The notes under the pieces were generated by a model. The model saw only the letters and a program-made list of their open reading frames with translations. It made no database searches and was not told where the DNA came from. DNA of 64,000 bases from Mesorhizobium sp. RMAD-H1 (GTDB taxonomy: Bacteria > Pseudomonadota > Alphaproteobacteria > Rhizobiales > Rhizobiaceae): assembly GCF_014191375.1 (NCBI RefSeq), contig NZ_JACHWN010000001.1, forward strand, positions 186,001 through 250,000. The letters are read 5' to 3'. The position numbers and the translations under genes are program-made. This document shows, piece by piece, positions 1 through 8,931 of the stretch. The first letter of the stretch is position 1. Each line of letters starts with the position of its first letter.

Positions 1-738
1 CCTGTCGCAGCCCTCGGCTGGCAGGCGGCGCTCGATCTTGTCGCCGGCCGCATCGCACGGGGCGAGTTCCTGCGCGTCGCCTGGCTCAATGCCCATTGCG
101 CCAATATCGCCTGGCAGGTGCCGCGCTATCGGGCGGCGCTGAACAGTTTCCTCGTTCTTCCCGATGGGCTGGGCGTCGATCTGGCAGCATCGCTCTGGCA
201 CGGCAAGAAATTTCCGGCCAATCTCAACGGCACTGATTTCATGCCCGCGCTCATCAGGCACATCGAGACACCCCTGCGCATCGGCCTGCTCGGCGCCCGG
301 CGAGACGTGACGGAGAAGGCGGTCGCCTTTTTCGCCGGCCTCGCGCCGCAGCATGAGGTCAGGATGATCTCAGACGGCTTCTTCACGCCGGAGCAGGAAG
401 AAGGCATCCTGAAGACGCTCGCCGATTTTCATCCCGATATCCTGCTCGTCGCCATGGGCGTGCCGCGCCAGGAGCTCTTTATCGTGGACAAGCTGACGCA
501 GAAGCATTGCACGGCCGCCTTCGCCGTCGGCGCCCTGTTCGATCTCCACACCGGCACTGTCCCGCGGGCGCCGCTCTGGATGCGCAAGCTGCGCGTGGAG
601 TGGCTCTATCGTCTCTGGCAGGAGCCGGGCCGTCTCTGGCGGCGTTATATCATCGGCAATTTTGTATTTGTCGCCCGTCTCCTCCGGGTGCGGCTGTTCG
701 GAAAGAAGACGTTCTCCAACGATGACGGGGAAGCATGA
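1..738 (+). CDS. WecG/TagA/CpsF-family glycosyltransferase (5' end outside window)
   Basis: The frame is open from base 1, so the start lies upstream of the window. The family transfers a sugar from a nucleotide donor onto a lipid-linked intermediate, here probably for a surface polysaccharide. Visible family features, in order: LNAHCAN, PDGLGVD, GLLGARRD, the acceptor-side stretch LLVAMGVPRQE, and the C-terminal block with FDLHTGTVPRAP, EWLYRLWQEP and RLWRRY. It overlaps the next gene by four bases (ATGA), implying translational coupling. Neighbours (DUF6492, flippase, GumC-like protein) support a polysaccharide cluster. The family call is firm; the sugar and polymer are unknown. Confidence 0.9.
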   Translation, partial: PVAALGWQAALDLVAGRIARGEFLRVAWLNAHCANIAWQVPRYRAALNSFLVLPDGLGVDLAASLWHGKKFPANLNGTDFMPALIRHIETPLRIGLLGARRDVTEKAVAFFAGLAPQHEVRMISDGFFTPEQEEGILKTLADFHPDILLVAMGVPRQELFIVDKLTQKHCTAAFAVGALFDLHTGTVPRAPLWMRKLRVEWLYRLWQEPGRLWRRYIIGNFVFVARLLRVRLFGKKTFSNDDGEA

Positions 739-1598
739 AGACCGCGATCGCGACCGCGAGCTATGCCGGCGATTTCGAGCGTTGCAGGCTTCTTTGCGAG
801 ACGCTTGACGCCCATGTCACCGGTTTCACCAGGCATTATCTCCTTGTCGAGAGCGAGGATGTCAGGCTGTTCCGGCAGCTGGAAAACGCCCGTCGCGTGG
901 TCGTGGACGAGCGCGATCTCCTGCCTGCATGGCTGAGAGCCTGGCCGGATCCGTTCTCCCGCGGCAGGCGGCGCATCTGGTTTTCGCCACATATCCTTCC
1001 CTTGCGCGGCTGGCATGTGCAGCAGATGCGGCGCATCGCGCTTGCCTCGCATATCGATGACGACGCGATCTTCTATGCCGATTCCGACGTGGCCTTCCTT
1101 CGCCCCTTCGATGTCGCAACGCTTTGGCGGGGCAGGGACCTCAGGCTGCTGCGCCATGACGACGCGCTGTTGCGGCCAGTGCCGGGCGACCAGCTGATCT
1201 GGTCGGCCAATGCGGGGGCGCTGCTCGGCATCGACCCCGCGCGGAAATCGCCGCATGATTATATCGGCACGCTCATCGCCTGGCGGCGCGATGCGCTTCT
1301 CTCCATGTGCAAGCGCATCGAGGCACTCCATCATGCCCATTGGGTCGAGGTGATGGGGCGTGTCAGGCGTTTCTCCGAATGCATGATCTATGGCCGCTAT
1401 GCCGACGAGATCCTCGGCGGCAAGGGGCATTTCCACGACGGCGTGGATCTGTGCAGGGTCTATTGGTTCGCTCCCGCGCCGACGGACGAGCAATTCCGCG
1501 CCTTCGTGGCCGAGATGAAGCCCGAACAGGTGGCGATCGGGATGCAGTCCTTCATCGGCGTCGATACCGACCATATCCGCAAGCTCATCGGCTATTGA
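735..1598 (+). CDS. DUF6492-type putative glycosyltransferase
   Basis: A 287-residue soluble protein. It opens with a nucleotide-sugar-like strand (MKTAIATASYAGD) and carries an acidic FYADSDVAFLRPFD segment near residues 112-126, the position expected of a DxD metal and sugar-nucleotide motif. This resembles DUF6492 proteins of polysaccharide clusters. Its ATG overlaps the stop of the preceding glycosyltransferase gene (ATGA), so the two are probably co-translated. It converges on the reverse-strand flippase gene with only 12 bases between stops. Activity as a glycosyltransferase is inferred from the acidic motif and the context; no substrate can be named. Confidence 0.75.
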   Translation: MKTAIATASYAGDFERCRLLCETLDAHVTGFTRHYLLVESEDVRLFRQLENARRVVVDERDLLPAWLRAWPDPFSRGRRRIWFSPHILPLRGWHVQQMRRIALASHIDDDAIFYADSDVAFLRPFDVATLWRGRDLRLLRHDDALLRPVPGDQLIWSANAGALLGIDPARKSPHDYIGTLIAWRRDALLSMCKRIEALHHAHWVEVMGRVRRFSECMIYGRYADEILGGKGHFHDGVDLCRVYWFAPAPTDEQFRAFVAEMKPEQVAIGMQSFIGVDTDHIRKLIGY

Positions 1599-1610
1599 TA
1601 GCCAGAGATT

Positions 1611-2963
1611 TCAGACGCGCTTGGCCGGCAGCCGCAGGCCGCGATAGGTCAGCACCAGCGACAGAAGATAAAGCGCGGCGAAGATCACGTTCAGCCAGAT
1701 GACCCAGGCATCGTCGGCGCCGAAATGGGTGAAGAGGAGCCAGACGAGCAGCGCCTTCGCGCCCGCCAGGATGGCGAGGTTCAGTGTGCGCAGGCCGGAC
1801 TGGCCGCGCGCATAGAGAAGCTCCGCCTGATATTCGACGAGATTGCGGAAGCCGGGAACGAGGATGACCAGCGGCAGGAGCGCGACGATCCCGGCCACAT
1901 TCGAGCCGAGCGCGCGCGGAAAGAAATAGAGAAACAGCGCCAGGCCGGCGAGCGCCGTGGTCGAGATCAGGAACACGCCGCCCTCGAGCCCAGCCTTTAT
2001 CTTCAGCGAGCGCAACATGTCTGGCGTGCGCATCAGCCGCTGCACCAGCATCATGTTGAACGAGCGGATCGGCAGCGCGGTCAGGTCGACGAGCCGCATC
2101 AGGATGGCGTAGATGCCGGCGATGCGTGGTCCGCCGATCGAGAGCACCAGAAGCTTGTCGAGCTCCATCTGGATATAGAACAGGATTTCGGCGCCGGCCA
2201 CCGCCAGCGAGTCGGCGATACGGCGCTTGTAGAGCGCCGGTGTGAAACGCAGCCTCACACGGGGGTAGAACCACAGGGCGACCAGCAGTGAAACGCCGTT
2301 GGCGGCGAGATACCACCAAGCCCAGTGGGAAAGATCGTTATGTGCGGAAAAGGCGAAGAGGACGGCTGCGATCGCCCGTGTCACCGTGCCGAAAATGACG
2401 AGGATCGCCGCCCTGCCGAAACGGTGGAGGCCGTTGTTGACGATGATGATGACCTCGGCCGAGCGCCAGAAGAGCGCCTCCGCCACGATGACGAGCGCAA
2501 AGACGCTGAAAGTCACGTCGCTGCCGAAGAAGATCGCATGCACCGCCCATGCCGCGATGGCGAGGAAGGGCAGGGAGAGCGCGATTGCCGCGAGATAGCC
2601 GCCCGTATAGGCGCCGATGAGCTGAGGTTTGACCGTGGCAATGCGGTAGAGCGGCGAAACGAAGCCGAACGATACCAGCCGCGACAGCACGACCCCGGTG
2701 GCGGACGATGTCGCGAAGACGCCGAAATCGGCGATGGAAAGCGTGTTGGCGAGCGCGACGAAATAGGCAAGCGAGATGATCACCCGCCCCGCCGATCCGC
2801 TGATGACAGACAGATAGTCGCGGATGAGGCCGGCTTGCTGTTTCAACTGGCGTAAAATCAAGGGGCGTCCCGCTACTGGCTCCGCGTCCCGCAGAGAAAT
2901 GACTGCCGTCCAACCTAACGGGAAAAGTTTAACGCCCTGTATGAATCGGCGTGGCCGCTGCAC
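1611..2963 (-). CDS. polysaccharide flippase / lipopolysaccharide biosynthesis membrane protein (Wzx-like)
   Basis: About 450 residues, dominated by regularly spaced hydrophobic helices, as in oligosaccharide flippases that move undecaprenyl-linked repeat units across the inner membrane. The first conserved-looking stretch is DYLSVISGSAGRVIISLAYF near residues 48-67. The annotated GTG start gives an N-terminal extension of about 35 residues with no good ribosome site, and a TTG near the LILRQLKQQ stretch is an alternative start. It is divergent from the GumC-like gene at 3075, and the 111-bp gap between them probably holds both promoters. Membrane location is certain; the exact substrate is not. 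Confidence 0.8.
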   Translation of the reverse strand: MQRPRRFIQGVKLFPLGWTAVISLRDAEPVAGRPLILRQLKQQAGLIRDYLSVISGSAGRVIISLAYFVALANTLSIADFGVFATSSATGVVLSRLVSFGFVSPLYRIATVKPQLIGAYTGGYLAAIALSLPFLAIAAWAVHAIFFGSDVTFSVFALVIVAEALFWRSAEVIIIVNNGLHRFGRAAILVIFGTVTRAIAAVLFAFSAHNDLSHWAWWYLAANGVSLLVALWFYPRVRLRFTPALYKRRIADSLAVAGAEILFYIQMELDKLLVLSIGGPRIAGIYAILMRLVDLTALPIRSFNMMLVQRLMRTPDMLRSLKIKAGLEGGVFLISTTALAGLALFLYFFPRALGSNVAGIVALLPLVILVPGFRNLVEYQAELLYARGQSGLRTLNLAILAGAKALLVWLLFTHFGADDAWVIWLNVIFAALYLLSLVLTYRGLRLPAKRV

Positions 2964-3074
2964 AAAGCGGAGGAATTATCCTTATCCGCCGTATTTTTTA
3001 ACGATTTCTTTTCCATGCAAATTTAGTTTGGCTTAACCAAGGCGGCGTTGCGTTTCGAGGATGGGCAATAGCGG

Positions 3075-5267
3075 ATGAACGGTCCGGAAGACGAACAGAA
3101 GAAGCGGGCCTCGCGGCCGCTTCTGTCGTTTGCAGGCAGGCCCGATCCGGAAGGGGTTCGGGAAGCCCGTCCGCCTGTCGCCCGTTCGCGCCGGGATGAG
3201 GAGGCCGAGCGCCACCGCCTTGCCCATGCCAGGCGCATGGCAGAGCTTGAGCGCCATATGCCCGAGGCGGAGCCCGAGGAGCCCGCCCCGGAAGACGCCG
3301 CCCCGACCGGGGATGCCGTCCGAAGCGAGCAGGAAACGCGCATCCGTGAGGAAATGGCCGCCGTCGAGGCGGAACTGCGTGCGCGGCTTCAGGCGGGAGA
3401 CGAGAGTCCTCCGCCATCCCAGCCCGCCGCACCCGCATACCATGCCGAGGAGGCCCCCACCGGCTACCGTCAGGACGAACCGCGCCGCAACGATCGGGCA
3501 GGGGGCGCTGATTACCGCGACGAGGAATGGAAGCCGCTGGTCGATCCGCGCGCGGTGTTCGATTCCGTCCGCCGCTCCAGGAATCTTATCCTGGCGACCA
3601 CGCTCCTTGGTTTGTTGCTGGGCGTGGCCTATGCCTTGTCGGTTCCCAAGATGTATGTATCCACGGCCGATCTCATGGTCGATCCCCGTGACATCAAGAT
3701 CGTCGGGAATGATCTGACGCCGGGCCAGCTGCCGACCGATGCCTCGCTTGCCATTGCTGAAAGCCAGGCACGTCTCGTCGATTCCGGCAGCGTGCTGACA
3801 AAGGTTATCGACCGTGCCGGCCTAGCCAGGGACCCCGAGTTCAACGGCACGCTGAAACCCGGCGGGATCGCCGGCTTCTTCGCCTCGATCCGCAACGCCC
3901 TTTCGGGCAATGGCGCGGAAGATGCGACGGCGCTTGAAACCAGGGTGCTCGACAATCTGCGCAGGAGCCTGACCATCTCGCGCGACGCCAAGAGCTTCAT
4001 CTTCTCGATCTCGGTGAAGACGCGCGACCCAGAAAAATCGGCCTATATCGCCAATACGATCGGCGAGGTGTTCCAGCAGCAGCTGGGCTCCATCCAGTCC
4101 GATGCGGCCAAGCGCGCCAGCGATGCTCTCTCCGCGCGCCTGGCCGATCTGCGGTCCGGCGTCGAAAAGGCCGAAAGTGCGGTGGAGAAATACAAGGCCG
4201 AGCACGATCTGGTCGATATCCAGGGAAAGCTCATCGCCGACGACGACATCGCCAATCTCAACAACCAGCTGAGCGCCACGCGCGCCGAGACCATCCGGCT
4301 GAACGCCCGCGCGGAATCTCTCAAGGGCATGACGGCGGACAGCCTTTTCACCAGCGGCCTGCCGGAGGGGCTGCGCTCCGGCGCCATCACCGCGCTGCGC
4401 TCGCAATATGCCGCCGCCAGGCAGCAGGCCGATGGACTTGCCACCAAGCTCGGCCCCCGCCATCCGCAACTGATCCAGCTCCAGTCCCAGGTCGAGGGAT
4501 TGCGCCGCGAGGTGGAAGCGGAGTTGAACCGCATCCGCGCCTCCATCCAGGTCGATCTCAGGCGCTCGGTGCAGCAGGAGCAGGATCTGGCGGCGCGCCT
4601 GGCGCAACTGAAGGTCCAGCATGCCGGCAACAATGAGGAACTGGTCAAACTGCGGGAGCTGGAGCGCGAGGCGAGCGCCAAGCGCTCGGTCTACGAAGCC
4701 TTCCTGTTGCGCACGCGCGAAACCGGCGAGCAGGAAGGCATCAACACCGCCAATGTCCGTGTGATTTCAGCCGCGCGCCCGGCGCTGGAATCCGCCGGCC
4801 CGTCGCGCCGCAATATTGTGCTGGCCGCCTTGTTGCTCGGTCTTTTCGCCGGCCTCGGCATCGCCATCCTGCGCGGCATCTATGCAAGCCTCATGGGCGG
4901 TGCGCCCGCGCCGGCCCATGGCGGGGGGTACGGGCGTCCCGATTTCGATCCGCAGCCGCCCGCGCCGATGGGTGGCGGCAGCACGCCGCGCCGGCCGGCT
5001 TCGCCCGAGCGCGAACCACAGCCGGAACCGGGGGAATCCCGCCTGGCGGAGGCGGTCCGACGGGCGCGGGAAGGCCGCGCCGAGGACGAGACGGAAGCGC
5101 CGCAGGCCTATGATGTCTCGTTTGTCGCCGGCGATGCTCCCGGAGAAACCGTCACACCGGACGACGGCCGCCTGATACCGTTCCCGCAGGCACGGCGCGC
5201 CGAGATCGAAGAGCTCCGCGAGGCAATCGCCGATATCCGCGCCGTCATCGCCCATTACCGCCGTTAA
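3075..5267 (+). CDS. GumC/Wzz-family exopolysaccharide co-polymerase (chain-length determinant)
   Basis: A 730-residue inner-membrane protein. Residues 1-165 are charged, Pro/Ala/Glu-rich and probably disordered. A first membrane helix (ILATTLLGLLLGVAYAL) lies near 171-188. A Wzz domain and long coiled coils fill about 190-570, and a second helix (IVLAALLLGLFAGLGIAIL) lies near 581-599. The last 130 residues are again low-complexity. No Walker A kinase module follows the second helix, so this is the GumC-like form without a fused BY-kinase. The long cytoplasmic extensions at both ends are unusual. It probably controls length or export of the polymer made by the neighbouring genes. Confidence 0.85.
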   Translation: MNGPEDEQKKRASRPLLSFAGRPDPEGVREARPPVARSRRDEEAERHRLAHARRMAELERHMPEAEPEEPAPEDAAPTGDAVRSEQETRIREEMAAVEAELRARLQAGDESPPPSQPAAPAYHAEEAPTGYRQDEPRRNDRAGGADYRDEEWKPLVDPRAVFDSVRRSRNLILATTLLGLLLGVAYALSVPKMYVSTADLMVDPRDIKIVGNDLTPGQLPTDASLAIAESQARLVDSGSVLTKVIDRAGLARDPEFNGTLKPGGIAGFFASIRNALSGNGAEDATALETRVLDNLRRSLTISRDAKSFIFSISVKTRDPEKSAYIANTIGEVFQQQLGSIQSDAAKRASDALSARLADLRSGVEKAESAVEKYKAEHDLVDIQGKLIADDDIANLNNQLSATRAETIRLNARAESLKGMTADSLFTSGLPEGLRSGAITALRSQYAAARQQADGLATKLGPRHPQLIQLQSQVEGLRREVEAELNRIRASIQVDLRRSVQQEQDLAARLAQLKVQHAGNNEELVKLRELEREASAKRSVYEAFLLRTRETGEQEGINTANVRVISAARPALESAGPSRRNIVLAALLLGLFAGLGIAILRGIYASLMGGAPAPAHGGGYGRPDFDPQPPAPMGGGSTPRRPASPEREPQPEPGESRLAEAVRRAREGRAEDETEAPQAYDVSFVAGDAPGETVTPDDGRLIPFPQARRAEIEELREAIADIRAVIAHYRR

Positions 5268-5364
5268 GACGCTCCTTTCCCGTTGGAGGTCGCTTTTGGT
5301 TATTGTCATGCGGGCGTCGGCCCATTATTGCCCTGCATGAGACGGCCAACCACGGGAGTTGTGA

Positions 5365-6264
5365 ATGACTGAGGTGATTGACGGCAAGCTCCTTGCCGAA
5401 GACGTCGTGACCGGGGTGAAGAAGGCGACATCCGAGCTCGTCTCGGCGACAGGCATTACGCCCGGCATTGCCGTGGTCATCGTCGGCGAGGACCCAGCAA
5501 GCCAGGTCTATGTCGCCTCCAAGGGCCGCAAGGCGAAGGAATGCGGCTTTCATTCCGTGCAGCATACGCTTGACGAGACCACGTCCGAGGACGAACTCGT
5601 CGCGCTTGTCGAAAGCCTCAACGCCGATCCGGCGATCCACGGTATTCTCGTGCAATTGCCGCTACCGAAGCACATCGATGCCGGCCGCATCATCCAGACC
5701 ATCTCGCCGGACAAGGATGTCGACGGCTTCCATTTCATCAATGTCGGCAAGCTCGGCACGGGCGAGGTCGAGACCGCTTTCGTGCCATGCACGCCGGCCG
5801 GCGCGATGATCATGATCGAACGCATCCATGGCCGTGACCTGTCGGGCCTCAACGCTGTCGTCGTCGGCCGCTCCAACATCGTCGGCAAGCCGATGGCGAA
5901 CCTGCTTCTGGCGGCGAATGCCACGGTGACGATCGCCCATAGCCGCACGAAGGACCTGCCGGCGCTGGCCCGCACCGCCGACATTCTGGTCGCCGCCGTC
6001 GGCCGTCCGCAGATGGTCAAGGGCGATTGGGTGAAGCCGGGCGCAACCGTCATCGATGTCGGCATCAACCGCATCCCCGCGCCCGAGAAGGGCGAAGGCA
6101 AGACGCGCCTCGTCGGTGATGTCGATTATGCCGAAGCCGCAGCGGTTGCTGGAGCCATCACGCCGGTGCCGGGCGGCGTCGGCCCGATGACCATCGCCAT
6201 GCTCATGGCCAACACCGTCAAGTCGGCCTATCACGCCGCAGGGAAGGCCGCGCCCCGGTTTTAA
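5365..6264 (+). CDS. folD: bifunctional methylenetetrahydrofolate dehydrogenase / methenyltetrahydrofolate cyclohydrolase
   Basis: FolD interconverts 5,10-methylene-, 5,10-methenyl- and 10-formyl-THF in the cytoplasm, using NADP. The 299-residue length is typical. Visible signatures: [13 protein letters not shown] with the catalytic Lys, [21 protein letters not shown], the nucleotide-binding [13 protein letters not shown], and the C-terminal [14 protein letters not shown]. The ATG is preceded by GGGAG about ten bases upstream. It stands alone between the GumC-like gene and the convergent edd gene. Confidence 0.97.
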   Translation: MTEVIDGKLLAEDVVTGVKKATSELVSATGITPGIAVVIVGEDPASQVYVASKGRKAKECGFHSVQHTLDETTSEDELVALVESLNADPAIHGILVQLPLPKHIDAGRIIQTISPDKDVDGFHFINVGKLGTGEVETAFVPCTPAGAMIMIERIHGRDLSGLNAVVVGRSNIVGKPMANLLLAANATVTIAHSRTKDLPALARTADILVAAVGRPQMVKGDWVKPGATVIDVGINRIPAPEKGEGKTRLVGDVDYAEAAAVAGAITPVPGGVGPMTIAMLMANTVKSAYHAAGKAAPRF

Positions 6265-6274
6265 CGAGGCAAAT

Positions 6275-6334
6275 GCCTCTCATCCGCCTGCCGCACCTTC
6301 TCCCCGTAGGCGGGGAGAGGGGAGAATGAGGGGC
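6275..6334. repeat. short RIME1-like intergenic palindrome (partial copy)
   Basis: A 60-bp GC-rich sequence between the convergent folD and edd genes. It begins CTCATCCGCCTGCC, has a central CTCCCCG-TAG-GCGGGGAG hairpin, and ends GAATGAGGGGC. Its ends match the outer ends of the 108-bp element at 52825-52932, but it carries only one central palindrome, so it looks like a deleted copy of the same Rhizobium intergenic mosaic element. It may also act as a bidirectional transcription stop. Confidence 0.6.
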
Positions 6335-6342
6335 AATCTCGC

Positions 6343-8157
6343 TTAAAACACCGAAGCGCCCTGATCCGCCCGCCCGGCGAACTGGCGGAATGCGGCGAAG
6401 AGCTCCCGGCCCATGCCGAACTGGTTGGCCGAAAGATCGACCCTGTCCATCTCGCGCCCGGCCAGTTCCGCCGCACTGATCAGCACTTCGAGCGTTCCCG
6501 CCGTGGCGTCGAGCCGCACGATGTCGCCATTCCTGATCTTGCCGATTGGCCCGCCGTCGAGCGCTTCCGGCGTGACATGGATGGCGGACGGCACCTTGCC
6601 TGACGCGCCTGACATCCGTCCGTCGGTGACGAGGGCGACCCGATAGCCGCGATCCTGCAGCACGCCCAGCACCGTGGTCAGCTTGTGCAGCTCCGGCATG
6701 CCGTTGGCCTTCGGCCCCTGGAAACGAACGATGGCGACGAAATCCCGGTCGAGCCTGCCCGCCTTGAAGGCTTCATGCAGCGCCGCCTGGCTGTCGAAGA
6801 CGAGGGCAGGGGCCTCTATGACGTGCCGCTCCGGCTTGACGGCGGAAATCTTGATGATGGCATTGCCGATATTGCCGGTCAGCACGCGGATGCCGCCCGT
6901 CGGCTGGAAGGGTTGCGCGGCGGTGGTCAGCACCTTCTCGTCGCCGCTCTTTTTCGGCGCGGGCCGACGCTGCACGTTACCGGCCTCATCGAGCATCGGC
7001 TCGATGGCATAGGGGCGCAGCCCTTCGCCCCAGACGGTCCGCACATCCTCATGCAGCAGTCCTGCGTCGAGCAGCTCGCGGATGAGGAAGCCCATGCCGC
7101 CCGCCGCGTGGAAATGGTTCACATCGGCAAGCCCGTTCGGATAGACGCGCGCCAGCAGCGGCACCACCTCGGAAATGTCGGCGATGTCGCGCCATGTCAG
7201 CTGGATGCCTGCCGCCGCGGCCATGGCGATCAAGTGAATGGTGTGGTTGGTCGATCCGCCGGTGGCGTTGAGCCCGACGACGCCATTGACGATGGAGCGC
7301 TCGTCGATCATCTCGCCCACCGGCGTATATTCATTGCCGAGCGCGGTGATGGCGAGCGCGCGCTTGGCCGCTTCCTTGGTCAGCGCATCGCGCAGTGGGG
7401 TGCCCGGATTGACGAAGGAGGCGCCCGGCAGGTGCAGGCCCATGATCTCCATCAGCATCTGGTTGGAATTGGCCGTGCCGTAGAAAGTGCAGGTACCCGG
7501 CCCGTGATAGGATTTCGATTCCGCCTCCAACAGTTCCGCGCGGCCCACCTTGCCCTCCGCATAGAGCTGGCGGATGCGCGCCTTCTCGTCGTTCGGCAGG
7601 CCTGTGGTCATCGGCCCCGCGGGAACGAACACGGCGGGGAGATGCCCGAAGGTCAGCGCGCCGATCATCAGCCCCGGCACGATCTTGTCGCAGATGCCGA
7701 GATAGACGGCGGCATCGAACATGTCGTGCGAGAGACCCACCGCCGTCGCCATGGCGATCACGTCGCGCGAGAAGAGCGACAGCTCCATGCCCGCGAAGCC
7801 CTGCGTGACGCCGTCGCACATGGCGGGCACGCCGCTCGCCACCTGCGCCACGCCGCCGGCCTCGCGCGCCGCCTGCTTGATGAGCGGTGGGAACGTCTCA
7901 TAGGGCTGGTGCGCCGAGAGCATGTCGTTATAGGCGGTGATGATGGCGAGGTTCGGCACGACATCGCCCGCCAGATCCGCCTTGTCCGCCGGCCCGCAGG
8001 CGGCGAAGCCATGGGCGAGGTTGCCGCAGCCGAGGAACGAACGCGCCGGCTTCTTCGCCGCCGCCTGCCGCACCCGGTCGAGATAGACCTCGCGCGTCGG
8101 CTTCGAACGCTCGCGGATGCGGTCGGTGATTTCCAGAATGCGCTTGTCGGCAGACAT
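6343..8157 (-). CDS. edd: phosphogluconate dehydratase
   Basis: This is the first specific enzyme of the Entner-Doudoroff pathway. It dehydrates 6-phosphogluconate to 2-keto-3-deoxy-6-phosphogluconate with an iron-sulfur cluster. The 604-residue length matches the family. Visible signatures: [15 protein letters not shown] near the N-terminus, [37 protein letters not shown] and [13 protein letters not shown], which include the cysteines expected to hold the cluster. It is the third gene of the reverse-strand zwf-pgl-edd run, 58 bases after pgl. The aldolase gene eda is not in the window. Confidence 0.97.
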   Translation of the reverse strand: MSADKRILEITDRIRERSKPTREVYLDRVRQAAAKKPARSFLGCGNLAHGFAACGPADKADLAGDVVPNLAIITAYNDMLSAHQPYETFPPLIKQAAREAGGVAQVASGVPAMCDGVTQGFAGMELSLFSRDVIAMATAVGLSHDMFDAAVYLGICDKIVPGLMIGALTFGHLPAVFVPAGPMTTGLPNDEKARIRQLYAEGKVGRAELLEAESKSYHGPGTCTFYGTANSNQMLMEIMGLHLPGASFVNPGTPLRDALTKEAAKRALAITALGNEYTPVGEMIDERSIVNGVVGLNATGGSTNHTIHLIAMAAAAGIQLTWRDIADISEVVPLLARVYPNGLADVNHFHAAGGMGFLIRELLDAGLLHEDVRTVWGEGLRPYAIEPMLDEAGNVQRRPAPKKSGDEKVLTTAAQPFQPTGGIRVLTGNIGNAIIKISAVKPERHVIEAPALVFDSQAALHEAFKAGRLDRDFVAIVRFQGPKANGMPELHKLTTVLGVLQDRGYRVALVTDGRMSGASGKVPSAIHVTPEALDGGPIGKIRNGDIVRLDATAGTLEVLISAAELAGREMDRVDLSANQFGMGRELFAAFRQFAGRADQGASVF

Positions 8158-8215
8158 TACGAGATTCTCCTACGGGCAAATCCTGGATTATCCCGGGATT
8201 TGCGCAAACAACCTT

Positions 8216-8914
8216 CTATTGCGCCCAGAACACATGCACCGGCGTCTGCGCATGGTTGAAGACGGCGCGGACCGGCATTTCCGGTTCCTCCCCGCCTTCC
8301 AGGGCGCGGGCGAGCACCTCGCGTTTGGCCGCGCCCTCGACATGCAGGACGATGAAACGGGCTTCCGCGATCACCGGCAGAGCCAGCGTCAGGCGCGGCT
8401 CGCCGGCGCCCTCGGCCAGCATCGGCAGGACCAGCGCCTTGCCCTGCGGGTCGATCGCCTGGTCGAGCCGGTCTCCTCCGGGGAAGAACGACGCCGTGTG
8501 CCCGTCCGTTCCCATGCCGAGAATGACGACGTCGAACGGCCGGGGCAGCGCGTCGATGCGGTTGGCGGCGGCGATGGCCGCCGTCTCCGCCACCAGCGCC
8601 GGATTGTAGAGCCCGACGAATTTCGCCTTTCCCGCATTGTCCTTCAACAGATGCGTATGGACGAGCCGCTCATTGGAGCGGCCGTCTTCGGGCGGCACGA
8701 AACGTTCGTCCACCAGCGTCACCGTCACCGAGGCCCAGTCGATATCGTGCTGCGACAGGGCTTCGAACAGCTTCACCGGCGTCGTGCCGCCGGAGACGGC
8801 AAGCACCGCCTGCCCATTGGCCCGCACGGCTTCCGCCAGGCGTGCGGCGATCTGCGCGGCCAGCGCAACAGCCAGCTCGGCGCCGCTTGCGAAATCATGC
8901 CATTCGATCGCCAT
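8216..8914 (-). CDS. pgl: 6-phosphogluconolactonase
   Basis: Hydrolyses 6-phosphogluconolactone made by Zwf. The protein is about 232 residues. Motifs typical of the DevB/Pgl family include LAVSGGTTPVKLFEAL, VTLVDERFVPP, ERLVHTHLL and ILGMGTDGHTASFFPG. Two starts are possible: a GTG at 8935 that overlaps the zwf stop, and the ATG at 8914 chosen here, which has GAGGTG directly upstream and begins MAIEWHDF. The gene is tightly packed between zwf and edd, so all three are probably one transcript. Confidence 0.95.
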   Translation of the reverse strand: MAIEWHDFASGAELAVALAAQIAARLAEAVRANGQAVLAVSGGTTPVKLFEALSQHDIDWASVTVTLVDERFVPPEDGRSNERLVHTHLLKDNAGKAKFVGLYNPALVAETAAIAAANRIDALPRPFDVVILGMGTDGHTASFFPGGDRLDQAIDPQGKALVLPMLAEGAGEPRLTLALPVIAEARFIVLHVEGAAKREVLARALEGGEEPEMPVRAVFNHAQTPVHVFWAQ

Positions 8915-8931
8915 CGTCACCTCGTCCACGC

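Noticed and set aside
645..1574. 309-codon reverse ORF opposite the DUF6492 gene
   Set aside because: It is a shadow of the conserved forward frame, which is coupled to the upstream glycosyltransferase by ATGA.
6685..8259. 524-codon forward ORF opposite edd
   Set aside because: It is antisense to the conserved edd gene and shows no family features.
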